Of a stretch of 64,000 bases of DNA, positions 46,152 through 54,245 are shown piece after piece; position 1 is the stretch's first letter, and the number at the start of each line of letters is the position of its first letter. The position numbers and the translations under genes are program-made. The DNA is from Planotetraspora mira (GTDB lineage: Bacteria > Actinomycetota > Actinomycetes > Streptosporangiales > Streptosporangiaceae), in assembly GCF_016863275.1 (NCBI RefSeq), contig NZ_BOOO01000002.1, positions 186,001 through 250,000 of the forward strand, read 5' to 3'. Under the pieces are notes generated by a model that was given only the letters and a program-made list of their open reading frames with translations, was not told the DNA's origin and did not search any database.

Positions 46152-46184
46152 GACAATTTACAAGAAAGTTTCCTAATAGTTGTC
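46152..46184. promoter_or_regulatory. 33-bp imperfect palindrome upstream of chitinase
   Basis: GACAA (46152-46156) and TTGTC (46180-46184) are symmetric about the same centre (46168) as an inner GAAA-G-TTTC. In all, 11 of 16 positions per arm are symmetric. The AT-rich site lies 25 bp before the chitinase GTG and looks like an operator for a carbohydrate-responsive repressor; it does not match the DasR site. Confidence 0.5.
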
Positions 46185-46208
46185 CCAACGACAGCAGGAG
46201 ACACAAAC

Positions 46209-47480
46209 GTGCGCCGATTCCTGAAGCACCTCCTCGTCGCGGCGGTCGCCGTCGGCCTCGCGGCCGTCGCCGTGCCTCCCGCGGCCCAGGCCCAGACAGG
46301 CAAGAACGACCGCTTCAAGCGCGTCGCCTACTTCATCCAGTGGGGCATCTACGCGCGGAACTACCACGTCAAGGACCTCGAGACCAGCGGCGCCGCCGCC
46401 AAGCTCACCCACATCAACTACGCGTTCGGGTTCGTGGGCCCCGAGGGCACGTGCTACTCCGCCGACCCGTGGGCCGACTGGCAGCGCGGCGTCCCCGCCG
46501 AGGAGAGCGTGGACGGCGTCGCCGACGCAGACGCCCAGCCGCTCAAGGGCAACCTCAACCAGCTGAAGAAGCTCAAGGCCAAGCACCCCGGCCTGAAGGT
46601 GCTGATCTCGCTCGGCGGCTGGACCGGCTCGAAGTACTTCTCCGACGCCGTCCTCACCCCCGCGGCGCGGTCCACGCTGGCCGCGTCCTGCGTCGACCTG
46701 TGGCTGAAGGGCAACCTGCCCGGGCTGCCCGCGGGCGCGGGCGCGGGCGTCTTCGACGGCATCGACCTCGACTGGGAGTGGCCCGGCTCCTCCGGCAACG
46801 ACGGCAACGTCATCCGCCCGGAGGACAAGCAGAACTTCACGCTGTTCCTCGCCGATCTGCGCCGCCAGATGAAGGCGGCCGACCGGAAGTCGGAGCTCAC
46901 CGCCTTCCTCCCCGCCGCGGCCACCAAGATCGACGCCGGCTTCGAGGTCAAGAAGGTCTTCAGCCAGCTCGACTTCGCCACCGTCCAGGGGTACGACCTG
47001 CACGGCCCGTGGGAGCTCCAGACCGGCCACAACGGCAACCTGTTCACCGACCGGCGCGACCCCAACCCCGTGCGGTACAGCGTCGACCAGACGGTCCGCG
47101 ACTACATCAGCCGCGGAGCTCCCGCCCAGAAGATCGTCGTGGGAGTCCCCGCGTACGGCCAGGGCTGGACAGGCGTGACGTCCAAGGGCAACGGCCTCTA
47201 CGCCCCGGCCACCGGACCCGCTCCGGGCACCTGGGCCCCCGGCAGTGACGACTACAAGAACCTCGTCGCCAAGCCGGGCAAGCGCTACCGCGACCTGCTG
47301 ACCGGAACGCTCTGGCTCTACGACGGCAACGAGTTCTGGTCCTACGACGACCCGGCCGTGATGGTGGAGAAGGCCGCCTACATCAGGCTCAAGGGCCTCG
47401 GCGGATCCATGTTGTGGTCCATCGACCAGGACGACGCCAAGGCGTCACTCACCTCGGCGCTGTACTCCGTACTGCGCTGA
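46209..47480 (+). CDS. Secreted chitinase, glycoside hydrolase family 18
   Basis: 423 residues from GTG 46209 with AGGAG 9 bp upstream. A Sec signal peptide (FLKHLLVAAVAVGLAAVAVP, cleavage after AQA) leads directly into a GH18 catalytic barrel: AYFIQWGIYARNYHVKDLE, LKVLISLGGWTGSKYFSD, catalytic FDGIDLDWEWPG with Glu190, YDLHGPWE, and terminal MLWSIDQDD. No chitin-binding or FnIII module is attached. It releases chitooligosaccharides outside the cell. Confidence 0.95.
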   Translation: MRRFLKHLLVAAVAVGLAAVAVPPAAQAQTGKNDRFKRVAYFIQWGIYARNYHVKDLETSGAAAKLTHINYAFGFVGPEGTCYSADPWADWQRGVPAEESVDGVADADAQPLKGNLNQLKKLKAKHPGLKVLISLGGWTGSKYFSDAVLTPAARSTLAASCVDLWLKGNLPGLPAGAGAGVFDGIDLDWEWPGSSGNDGNVIRPEDKQNFTLFLADLRRQMKAADRKSELTAFLPAAATKIDAGFEVKKVFSQLDFATVQGYDLHGPWELQTGHNGNLFTDRRDPNPVRYSVDQTVRDYISRGAPAQKIVVGVPAYGQGWTGVTSKGNGLYAPATGPAPGTWAPGSDDYKNLVAKPGKRYRDLLTGTLWLYDGNEFWSYDDPAVMVEKAAYIRLKGLGGSMLWSIDQDDAKASLTSALYSVLR

Positions 47481-47504
47481 TCCCGAACCCACCTGTGGGG
47501 GTGG

Positions 47505-47530
47505 GCCCGCCCGCCGCAGCACGGGCGGGC
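47505..47530. terminator. Terminator hairpin after chitinase
   Basis: GCCCGCCCG (47505-47513), 8-nt loop, CGGGCGGGC (47522-47530): a perfect 9-bp GC stem 24 bp after the chitinase stop, between convergent genes. There is no U-tract, as is usual in high-GC actinobacteria. Confidence 0.65.
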
Positions 47531-47589
47531 GGCACGAGGGGGCCGGGGCTCCTGGGTCGGGCTCCGGTCCCCTTCGTGATCCACGACGG

Positions 47590-48216
47590 TCAGCTCTTCA
47601 GCACTCTTTCCGCGATCGCGTCCCATTTCTCGCCGTGGCCGGGGTAGGCGAGGATCTTGCGCATCAGGTCCTTGTCCCCGTGATACGCGGCGAACGCCTC
47701 ACGGATCGTCGCGCCGTCCCGCGGCCGGACCAGCACCTCGATCTCGTCGCCCGCGCCCAGCTCACCCTGTTCGACGACCCGGAGGTACGCGCCCGGGCGG
47801 GCGGCCAGGGTGAAGCGCCTGACCCAGCCGGGCTCCCCCATCCACCCGCGGAACGTCACGCAGGGGATCCGGGGCGCCGTCACCTCGAGGAGGGCGGTCC
47901 CGATCCGCCACCGCTCCCCGATGAGCGCCTCCGTCACGTCGGCTCCCGACGTGGTGAGGTTCTCCCCGAACGCGCCGTCGCCGAGTTCCCGGCCCAGTCG
48001 CGCCTCCCACCAGTCGTGGTCCTCCCGCGCGTACGCGTAGACCGCCTGGTCAGGATGGCCGTGGTGGACGAGGTCGGCCCGCTCGTCCCCCGCCAGGCCG
48101 TTTTCGTGTACGGCGACGCGCCCCTCGGCCGCCCTCTTGTCGATGGCGGTCCGGCGAAGCGTCCCGGCCCACTCGGCGGCTACGGCACGGCCCACGTTCA
48201 CCGAAAGGATGCGCAT
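47590..48216 (-). CDS. MOSC-domain protein
   Basis: 208 residues. It has the MOSC core with the conserved Cys in VTAPRIPCVTFRGWMGEPGW and the block GDGAFGENLTTSGADVTEAL (YiiM-like). Such proteins act on molybdenum-cofactor-linked or N-hydroxylated substrates; here the target is unknown. It stands alone, convergent with the chitinase. Confidence 0.9.
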   Translation of the reverse strand: MRILSVNVGRAVAAEWAGTLRRTAIDKRAAEGRVAVHENGLAGDERADLVHHGHPDQAVYAYAREDHDWWEARLGRELGDGAFGENLTTSGADVTEALIGERWRIGTALLEVTAPRIPCVTFRGWMGEPGWVRRFTLAARPGAYLRVVEQGELGAGDEIEVLVRPRDGATIREAFAAYHGDKDLMRKILAYPGHGEKWDAIAERVLKS

Positions 48217-48289
48217 GAGCCGACGCTAATGAATCCGCATCGCCGCGGGCATCCGGTTTTCCGGCGGGCACGTCGAGGATCCACCCGGG

Positions 48290-48313
48290 GGGTGGAGAAC
48301 TGGATCTCCACCC
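48290..48313. promoter_or_regulatory. Perfect inverted repeat upstream of the DUF1453/two-component operon
   Basis: GGGTGGAG (48290-48297), 8 bp, CTCCACCC (48306-48313). An overlapping inverted copy TCCACCC-GGG-GGGTGGA precedes it, giving three half-sites in 35 bp, 45 bp before the DUF1453 start. Likely an operator, possibly for the NarL-type regulator encoded in the same operon (autoregulation). Confidence 0.5.
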
Positions 48314-48357
48314 GTGCTCCGATCCTCTCGCCGCCCGGCTTGCCTAATTTCAAGTCC

Positions 48358-48840
48358 ATGAACGAACAGCTCGCCATCCTCCTGGCCCTCGCCGTCCTCG
48401 CCCTGTCGATCTACCGCCAGATGCGCACCCGCCCCGTCGGGGAAGGCCGCGCCCTCGTCCTGCCGCTCGTCCTCATCGCCCTGGGGGCGGCCCAGGGACA
48501 CCTCGTCGACGGCGACCACTTCGCCCTGAGCGTCTGGCTGCTCGCCGGAGAACTGGTCGTCGGAGTCGCGCTCGGCCTCGTGCGGGCCTACACCATGCGG
48601 ATCTGGCGCGATGAGAGCGGCAGGCTCTGGCGCAGGGGCACGGCCTGGACGATCGCCGCGTGGCTCGTCGCGATCGCCGCCCGCGCCGGGTTCGTCGCCG
48701 CAGGAATCGCGGCAGGCGTGGCCATGGAGGCGGGAAGCATCCTGATCTTCTTCGGCCTCTCGCTGGTCGTCCAGGCCGTGGCGGTCACCACACGGGCGCG
48801 CTCGACCGCCCCGCCGGCGGCCGCTACCGTCAAGGCGTGA
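48358..48840 (+). CDS. DUF1453-like membrane protein
   Basis: 160 residues, four hydrophobic segments (LAILLALAVLALSIYRQM, ALVLPLVLIALGAAQGHLVD, WLLAGELVVGVALGLVRAYT, WTIAAWLVAIAARAGFVAAG). RPVGEGRALVLP, and the RAYTMRIWRDESGRLWRRG loop fit the DUF1453/CcdC-like family found with two-component systems. The ATG at 48358 is the start; it is the first gene of the operon and overlaps the kinase by 4 bp. Confidence 0.82.
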   Translation: MNEQLAILLALAVLALSIYRQMRTRPVGEGRALVLPLVLIALGAAQGHLVDGDHFALSVWLLAGELVVGVALGLVRAYTMRIWRDESGRLWRRGTAWTIAAWLVAIAARAGFVAAGIAAGVAMEAGSILIFFGLSLVVQAVAVTTRARSTAPPAAATVKA

Positions 48841-49907
48841 ACAGGGAGCGGACCATCAGGCTCGCCATACGAATCGCAGTAGTGGTGGTGTTCCTGATCG
48901 CCCTGCTGCAGTCCGACCCGGGGCCACGGCTCTCCGGTGCGAGCCTGGCGAACTCCCTGCTGTCCGTCTGCTTCGTCACGGCGGCCTTCTTCGCCGTCCA
49001 ACGGCGCGACCGGATGACGCCCCGCGTAATCGTCGCGTCGTACGCGATGGTCGCCAGCGCGCTCCTGCTCCATCTCCTGCGGCCGGAAGGCCCCGCGATC
49101 TCCGCCGTCTTCGTCGCGATCGGCGTCATCGCGTTGCGGCTGTCGCCCGCCTTCTCCCTGCCCGCCGCCGTCACGGCCCTGGCCGGACTGGCGGTGGGCA
49201 CCCTCGAAGAGGGGAAGGGCCCGTCGTGGGACGTGATCGCCATCGGCGGAGTGATCTACCTGCTCGCCTACGTCCGGCGGACCACCCTGGCCGCGCGGGC
49301 GGCGGAGGACCGCGAGGCGGTCCTGGCGGAGCGGGCGCGCATCGCGCGGGACATCCACGACATCCTCGCCCACTCCCTCTCCGCCCAGATCGTCCATCTC
49401 GAAGGGGCCCGGCTCCTGCTGCGGGCGGACAGGTCGGACGAGGCGCTGGAGCGGGTCGAGCTCGCGAGGGACATGGCCAAGCAGGGCCTGGAGGAGACCC
49501 GCAGGGCGATCACCGCGCTGCGGGAGGACATGCCGCCGCTCGTCGACGCCGTCTCCACGCTCACCGGGGAGTTCGAGACCGCCACCGGTGTGGGCTGCGA
49601 GCTCACGATGGCCGGAGACAGGCGCCGCCTCGATCCGGAGGCCGAGCTCGCGATCATCCGTACCACCCAGGAGGCCCTGACCAACGTGCGACGACACGCT
49701 CCGGGGGTGGCGCCCGGCGTCCGGCTGATCTTCGGTCCCGAGTCGTGCTCACTCGAGGTGACGAACGAACTGGCCGCCTCGCCGGGGACACCCGGCAGCG
49801 GCTACGGCCTCGTGGGCATGCGCGAACGGGCCGAACTGCTCGGAGGGCACCTGGAGGCGGGCGAGCGCGACGGCGTGTTCCGCGTACGGCTGGAGGTGCC
49901 CGCGTGA
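48837..49907 (+). CDS. Sensor histidine kinase (NarX/DesK-like, HisKA_3)
   Basis: 356 residues. Five or so N-terminal membrane helices (to about residue 150) are followed by the dimerisation helix with phospho-acceptor His174 (RIARDIHDILAHSLSAQIVH) and a HATPase (IIRTTQEALTNVRRHAPGV, GYGLVGMRERAELLGGHLEA). The GTG at 48837 overlaps the DUF1453 stop. The input signal is probably sensed in the membrane domain; unknown. Confidence 0.93.
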   Translation: MNRERTIRLAIRIAVVVVFLIALLQSDPGPRLSGASLANSLLSVCFVTAAFFAVQRRDRMTPRVIVASYAMVASALLLHLLRPEGPAISAVFVAIGVIALRLSPAFSLPAAVTALAGLAVGTLEEGKGPSWDVIAIGGVIYLLAYVRRTTLAARAAEDREAVLAERARIARDIHDILAHSLSAQIVHLEGARLLLRADRSDEALERVELARDMAKQGLEETRRAITALREDMPPLVDAVSTLTGEFETATGVGCELTMAGDRRRLDPEAELAIIRTTQEALTNVRRHAPGVAPGVRLIFGPESCSLEVTNELAASPGTPGSGYGLVGMRERAELLGGHLEAGERDGVFRVRLEVPA

Positions 49908-50572
49908 GCCACGTGACCCGCGTGCTGGTCGCCGACGACCAGACGGTCGTCCGCGAGGGACTCGTCCTGCTTCTCGGCCTGATCCCCGGCGTCGAGGTCG
50001 TCGGAACGGCGGCAGACGGTGAGGAGGCGGTCCACCTGGCCGGTGAGCGCCGCCCGGATGTCGTGCTCATGGATCTGCGCATGCCCCGGATGGACGGCGT
50101 CGAGGCCACCCGGCGGATCCGCGAGGGCTACCCGGACGTCCAGGTGGTGGTCCTCACGACGTACGCGGACGATCAGTCGGTGTTCTCCGCGCTGCGGGCC
50201 GGCGCACGAGGCTTCCTCACCAAGAGCGCGAGCGCGGAGGAGATCGCCCAGGCCGTCACCGTCGTGCACGAGGGAGACGCACAGCTCGACCCCTCGGTCC
50301 AGCGTCGCCTGCTGGAGAGCATGACGGCCAAGGAGCCGCAGCGGAACAGGACCGCCGGTCTCACCTCGCGGGAGGAGGACGTGCTCAGGCTGATCGCCCG
50401 GGGCAGGACGAACGCCGAGATCGCCCGGGAGCTGTTCATCAGCGAGGCCACGGTCAAGACGCACATCAACAACCTGTTCGCCAAGGCCGGCCTCCGCGAC
50501 CGCGCCCAGGCGGTGCGGTACGCCTACGAGCACGGCCTCGCTGAGCCGCCCGACGATCCGGGACCTCGCTGA
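49904..50572 (+). CDS. NarL/FixJ-family response regulator
   Basis: 222 residues. Receiver domain with phospho-acceptor Asp57 (VVLMDLRMPRMDGVEATRRI), TTYADDQSVFSALRAGARGF and the conserved Lys in LTKSASAEEI. The C-terminal LuxR helix-turn-helix is LTSREEDVLRLIARGRTNAE and ISEATVKTHINNLFAKAGLR. The GTG at 49904 overlaps the kinase stop. It ends 4 bp from the end of convergent lepA. Confidence 0.94.
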   Translation: MSHVTRVLVADDQTVVREGLVLLLGLIPGVEVVGTAADGEEAVHLAGERRPDVVLMDLRMPRMDGVEATRRIREGYPDVQVVVLTTYADDQSVFSALRAGARGFLTKSASAEEIAQAVTVVHEGDAQLDPSVQRRLLESMTAKEPQRNRTAGLTSREEDVLRLIARGRTNAEIARELFISEATVKTHINNLFAKAGLRDRAQAVRYAYEHGLAEPPDDPGPR

Positions 50573-50576
50573 CGCG

Positions 50577-52427
50577 CTACTTCTTGGCCTTGTCGGCCGC
50601 GGCGCCCGAGTCGGTGGACAGCGCCGCGACGAAGGCCTCCTGGGGCACCTCGACCCGGCCGACCATCTTCATGCGCTTCTTGCCCTCCTTCTGCTTCTCC
50701 AGCAGCTTGCGCTTACGGCTGATGTCGCCGCCGTAGCACTTGGCCAGGACGTCCTTGCGCATGGCCCGGATGTTCTCTCTGGCGATCACCCGGGCGCCGA
50801 TGGCGGCCTGGATGGGCACCTCGAACTGCTGCCGGGGAATGAGGTCCTTGAGCTTCTTGGCCATCTCGACCCCGTAGGCGTAGGACTTCTCCCGGTGGAC
50901 GATGGCGCTGAAGGCGTCGACGGGCTCGCCCTGCAAGAGGATGTCGACCTTCACGAGGTCGGCGTCCTGCTCGCCCGACGGCTCGTAGTCGAGCGAGGCG
51001 TAGCCGCGCGTCTTCGACTTGAGCTGGTCGAAGAAGTCGAAGATGATCTCACCGAGCGGCAGGGTGTAGCGGATCTCGACCCGGTCCTCCGAGAGGTACT
51101 CCATGCCCATGAGGTTGCCCCGGCGGCCCTGGCACAGCTCCATGATGGCGCCGATGAACTCGGAGGGCGCCAGCACCGTTGCCTTCACCATCGGCTCGTG
51201 GATCTCGGCGATCTTGCCGCCCGGGAACTCGGACGGGTTGGTGACCACGAGTTCCTTGCCGTCCTCCATCACCACGCGGTAGATGACGTTGGGCGAGGTG
51301 GAGATGAGCGAGAGGTTGAACTCCCGCTCCAGCCGCTCCCGGACGATCTCCATGTGGAGCAGGCCGAGGAAGCCGCAGCGGAAGCCGAATCCCAGCGCCG
51401 CCGACGTCTCCGGCTCGTAGACCAGCGCGGCGTCGTTCAGCCGGAGCTTGTCGAGGGCCTCGCGGAGCTCGGGGTAGTCGTCACCGTCGATCGGATAAAG
51501 GCCCGAGTAGACCATCGGCTTCGGGTGGTCGTAGCCGCCGAGCGCGTCGGTGGCGGGCTTCACCGCGCTGGTGACCGTGTCGCCGACGCGCGACTGGCGC
51601 ACGTCCTTCACCCCGGTGATCAGGTAGCCGACCTCGCCGACGCCGAGGCCCTTGTCGGACGGCACGGCCTCCGGCGAGATCACGCCGATCTCGAGGAGCT
51701 CGTGCTGAGCCTCGGTGGACATCATGAGCACCCGCTCGCGCTTGGACAGGTGCCCGTCGATGACGCGGACGTAGGTCACGACGCCGCGGTAGGTGTCGTA
51801 GACCGAGTCGAAGATCAGCGCGCGGGCGGACCGGTCGGGGTCGCCGACGGGCGCGGGCACGTGCTCGACGACGTGGTCGAGCAGTTCCTTGACGCCCACG
51901 CCGGTCTTCCCCGACACCCGCATGACGTCGCCCGGGTCGCAGCCGATGAGCCCGGCGATCTCCTCGGCGTACTTGTCCGGCTGCGCCGCGGGCAGGTCGA
52001 TCTTGTTGAGCACCGGGATGATGTGCAGGTCGGCGTTCATGGCCAGGTAGAGGTTGGCCAGCGTCTGCGCCTCGATGCCCTGGGCGGCGTCGACGAGCAG
52101 GATCGCGCCCTCGCACGCCTCGAGCGACCGCGACACCTCGTAGGTGAAGTCGACGTGGCCGGGCGTGTCGATCATGTTGAGGACGTGGCCGTCCCACGGG
52201 AGCCGCACGGCCTGCGACTTGATCGTGATGCCGCGCTCGCGCTCGATGTCCATCCGGTCGAGGTACTGCGCACGCATCGACCTGTCGTCGACCACACCGG
52301 TGAGCTGGAGCATCCGGTCGGCGAGGGTCGACTTGCCATGGTCGATGTGCGCGATGATGCAGAAATTGCGGATCAACGCGGGGTCGGTCTGGCCAGGCTG
52401 GGTGCGCACCGAAGTCCGTTTCAACAA
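50577..52427 (-). CDS. lepA: Elongation factor 4 (LepA)
   Basis: 616 residues. G motifs [37 protein letters not shown] and [11 protein letters not shown], then the LepA-specific C-terminal domain ([20 protein letters not shown]). EF4 is a ribosome-associated back-translocase and assembly factor. The start is a TTG at 52427; a GTG 18 bp further in ([16 protein letters not shown]) is a plausible alternative. The conserved order with rpsT is kept. Confidence 0.97.
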   Translation of the reverse strand: MLKRTSVRTQPGQTDPALIRNFCIIAHIDHGKSTLADRMLQLTGVVDDRSMRAQYLDRMDIERERGITIKSQAVRLPWDGHVLNMIDTPGHVDFTYEVSRSLEACEGAILLVDAAQGIEAQTLANLYLAMNADLHIIPVLNKIDLPAAQPDKYAEEIAGLIGCDPGDVMRVSGKTGVGVKELLDHVVEHVPAPVGDPDRSARALIFDSVYDTYRGVVTYVRVIDGHLSKRERVLMMSTEAQHELLEIGVISPEAVPSDKGLGVGEVGYLITGVKDVRQSRVGDTVTSAVKPATDALGGYDHPKPMVYSGLYPIDGDDYPELREALDKLRLNDAALVYEPETSAALGFGFRCGFLGLLHMEIVRERLEREFNLSLISTSPNVIYRVVMEDGKELVVTNPSEFPGGKIAEIHEPMVKATVLAPSEFIGAIMELCQGRRGNLMGMEYLSEDRVEIRYTLPLGEIIFDFFDQLKSKTRGYASLDYEPSGEQDADLVKVDILLQGEPVDAFSAIVHREKSYAYGVEMAKKLKDLIPRQQFEVPIQAAIGARVIARENIRAMRKDVLAKCYGGDISRKRKLLEKQKEGKKRMKMVGRVEVPQEAFVAALSTDSGAAADKAKK

Positions 52428-52528
52428 GGTAGGTGTGTGCCCGATCGGCCGAACCGCCTCGCCTCACGCTCAGCGCGCTCTCCGGTCGGGGCTGGCGGAG
52501 CAGCCACCCTCCATGGTGGCATGTCCGG

Positions 52529-53551
52529 ATGCTTGCCTTGACCATCAGACGGACCATCAGGCACGTTCTCCGCTGGACGATGATCGTCCTGGCCGTGGTG
52601 CTGGCCCTGGGGCTGATCGCGGCGGGCGCGCTGAGGCTCCAATTCACCGGCTCTCCGGCGGCCTGGGCCAGGACGACGGGACACGACGCGCTGTGGATGG
52701 GGCACGCCTGGGTGGACGGCAGGAAGACGGCCGCCGACGTGGACGCGCTGGCCGTCCGGTTACGCCAGAGCGGGATCCGTGACGTATACGTGCACAGCGG
52801 CCCGTTCGACGCCGACGGCACGCTCCCGGCCGGCAAGTACCCCAACGCGGCGAACTTCCTCAAGTGGTGGCGGGAGAAGCTCCCCGGAGTCCGGGTGTCC
52901 GCCTGGCTCGGCCAGGTCGTGGACGGCGGAGTCGCAGGCGGCCTGGACCTCGCCGATCCGGCGACCCGGACGAGGGTCGTCGCGGGGGCGAAGGCGCTGT
53001 CCGATCTCGGGTTCGACGGCGTCCACTACGACTTCGAGCCCGTGTCGGACGGTGACCGGTCCTTCCTGGACGTGCTGACCGAAACGCGGCAGGCGATCGG
53101 CTCCAAGCTCCTGTCGGTGGCCACGCAGCAGATCGAGCCACTGCCCGGCATGCGGTTCCCCCTCCGCCTCATCGTCGGCCACGACAAGTACTGGACGCCC
53201 GGCTACTTCCGGCAGGTCGCGGATCTCACCGACCAGGTCGCCATCATGACCTACGACTCCTGGACTCCCCTGCCGTCGCTCTACGGCGGCCATGTCGTAC
53301 GGCAGGCGAAGCTGGCCATGGGCCTGGTGCCCGAGGACAAGACCGTCCTCATCGGCGCCCCCGCCTACCACGACCACCTCGTCGGCCTGAGCGACTTCGC
53401 CGAGAGTGTCAAGGCGGCCGCCGACGGCGCCCGGCTCGCCCTCACGGATGACGGCCCCCGGTCCAACCTCGGCCTCGCCCTCTATGTGGACTTCGCGGCC
53501 ACGGAGGAGGACTGGAAGGAGTACGAGACGGCCTGGGTCCGGCCAGGGTGA
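52529..53551 (+). CDS. Membrane-anchored GH18-like hydrolase
   Basis: 340 residues from ATG 52529. One N-terminal membrane helix ([20 protein letters not shown]) anchors an outside domain with a GH18-like active-site pattern: [20 protein letters not shown], where D163, D168 and E170 match DxxxDxE. It also has [14 protein letters not shown] and [19 protein letters not shown]. Overall similarity to chitinases is low, and this could be an endoglycosidase-like or inactive relative. It is divergent from lepA and upstream of rpsT. Confidence 0.75.
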   Translation: MLALTIRRTIRHVLRWTMIVLAVVLALGLIAAGALRLQFTGSPAAWARTTGHDALWMGHAWVDGRKTAADVDALAVRLRQSGIRDVYVHSGPFDADGTLPAGKYPNAANFLKWWREKLPGVRVSAWLGQVVDGGVAGGLDLADPATRTRVVAGAKALSDLGFDGVHYDFEPVSDGDRSFLDVLTETRQAIGSKLLSVATQQIEPLPGMRFPLRLIVGHDKYWTPGYFRQVADLTDQVAIMTYDSWTPLPSLYGGHVVRQAKLAMGLVPEDKTVLIGAPAYHDHLVGLSDFAESVKAAADGARLALTDDGPRSNLGLALYVDFAATEEDWKEYETAWVRPG

Positions 53552-53747
53552 ACGCCGTTCACGTGGAATCGCGGATCCGGCTTCGGCCCCCGCCCGGCCG
53601 GCGCAGGGTAGGATCCAGAGACAGGCCCCTGCTCATGCGCGATTTGAGCGGCGAGCCGGACTGTTGGTAATCTGTTTCTCTGCGTGTGGCGCGCCCTCTC
53701 TCGAGCCCGCGCGCCCCATCCGACCAAGACTTTACCGAGGCTTCTTC

Positions 53748-54020
53748 GTGGCGAACATCAAGTCCCAGATCAAGCGCAACAAGCAGAACGAGAAGGCCCG
53801 GCTGCGCAATAAGGCCGTCAAGTCGTCTCTGAAGACGGCGGTCCGCAAGTTCCGCGAGACCGCAGACCAGGGCGACGTCGAGGCGACGGTCGCGGCTCTC
53901 CATGCCGCCTCCCGCCAGCTCGACAAGGCCGTCAGCAAGGGCGTCATCCACAAGAACCAGGCCGCCAACCGCAAGTCGGCGATCGCCAAGCGCGCCGCCG
54001 CTCTGCAGGCCGCCAAGTAG
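53748..54020 (+). CDS. rpsT: 30S ribosomal protein S20
   Basis: 90 residues, [50 protein letters not shown]. It binds 16S rRNA. GTG start with GAGG 9 bp upstream. It is a single-gene unit ended by the strongest terminator in the window. Confidence 0.97.
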   Translation: MANIKSQIKRNKQNEKARLRNKAVKSSLKTAVRKFRETADQGDVEATVAALHAASRQLDKAVSKGVIHKNQAANRKSAIAKRAAALQAAK

Positions 54021-54041
54021 CAGTCCCGTAGCGGACGTCCA

Positions 54042-54073
54042 CGCCGCATCCCGTCTTCGGGATGCGGCGTTTT
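54042..54073 (+). terminator. Intrinsic terminator of rpsT
   Basis: CGCCGCATCCCG (54042-54053), loop TCTT, CGGGATGCGGCG (54058-54069), then TTTT. A perfect 12-bp stem with a U-tract, 21 bp after the rpsT stop. Confidence 0.92.
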
Positions 54074-54245
54074 GACGTTCCCGCCTCACCTGGCGACTGG
54101 TGTGTACGGAACGTCCGGTTCATGTCTCGATTTCGATATCACAGCGGCATCCCCGCACCGTATCGGCTCGATCACCGATCATCCACGACCCGTTCCGGAT
54201 CCCTAGAGTGTCAAGCTCTGGATTCGGCGCGGACAGGGACGGTTC

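Noticed and set aside
47635-48357. N-terminal extension of the DUF1453 protein
   Set aside because: The extension reads antisense through the MOSC gene and has no family character.
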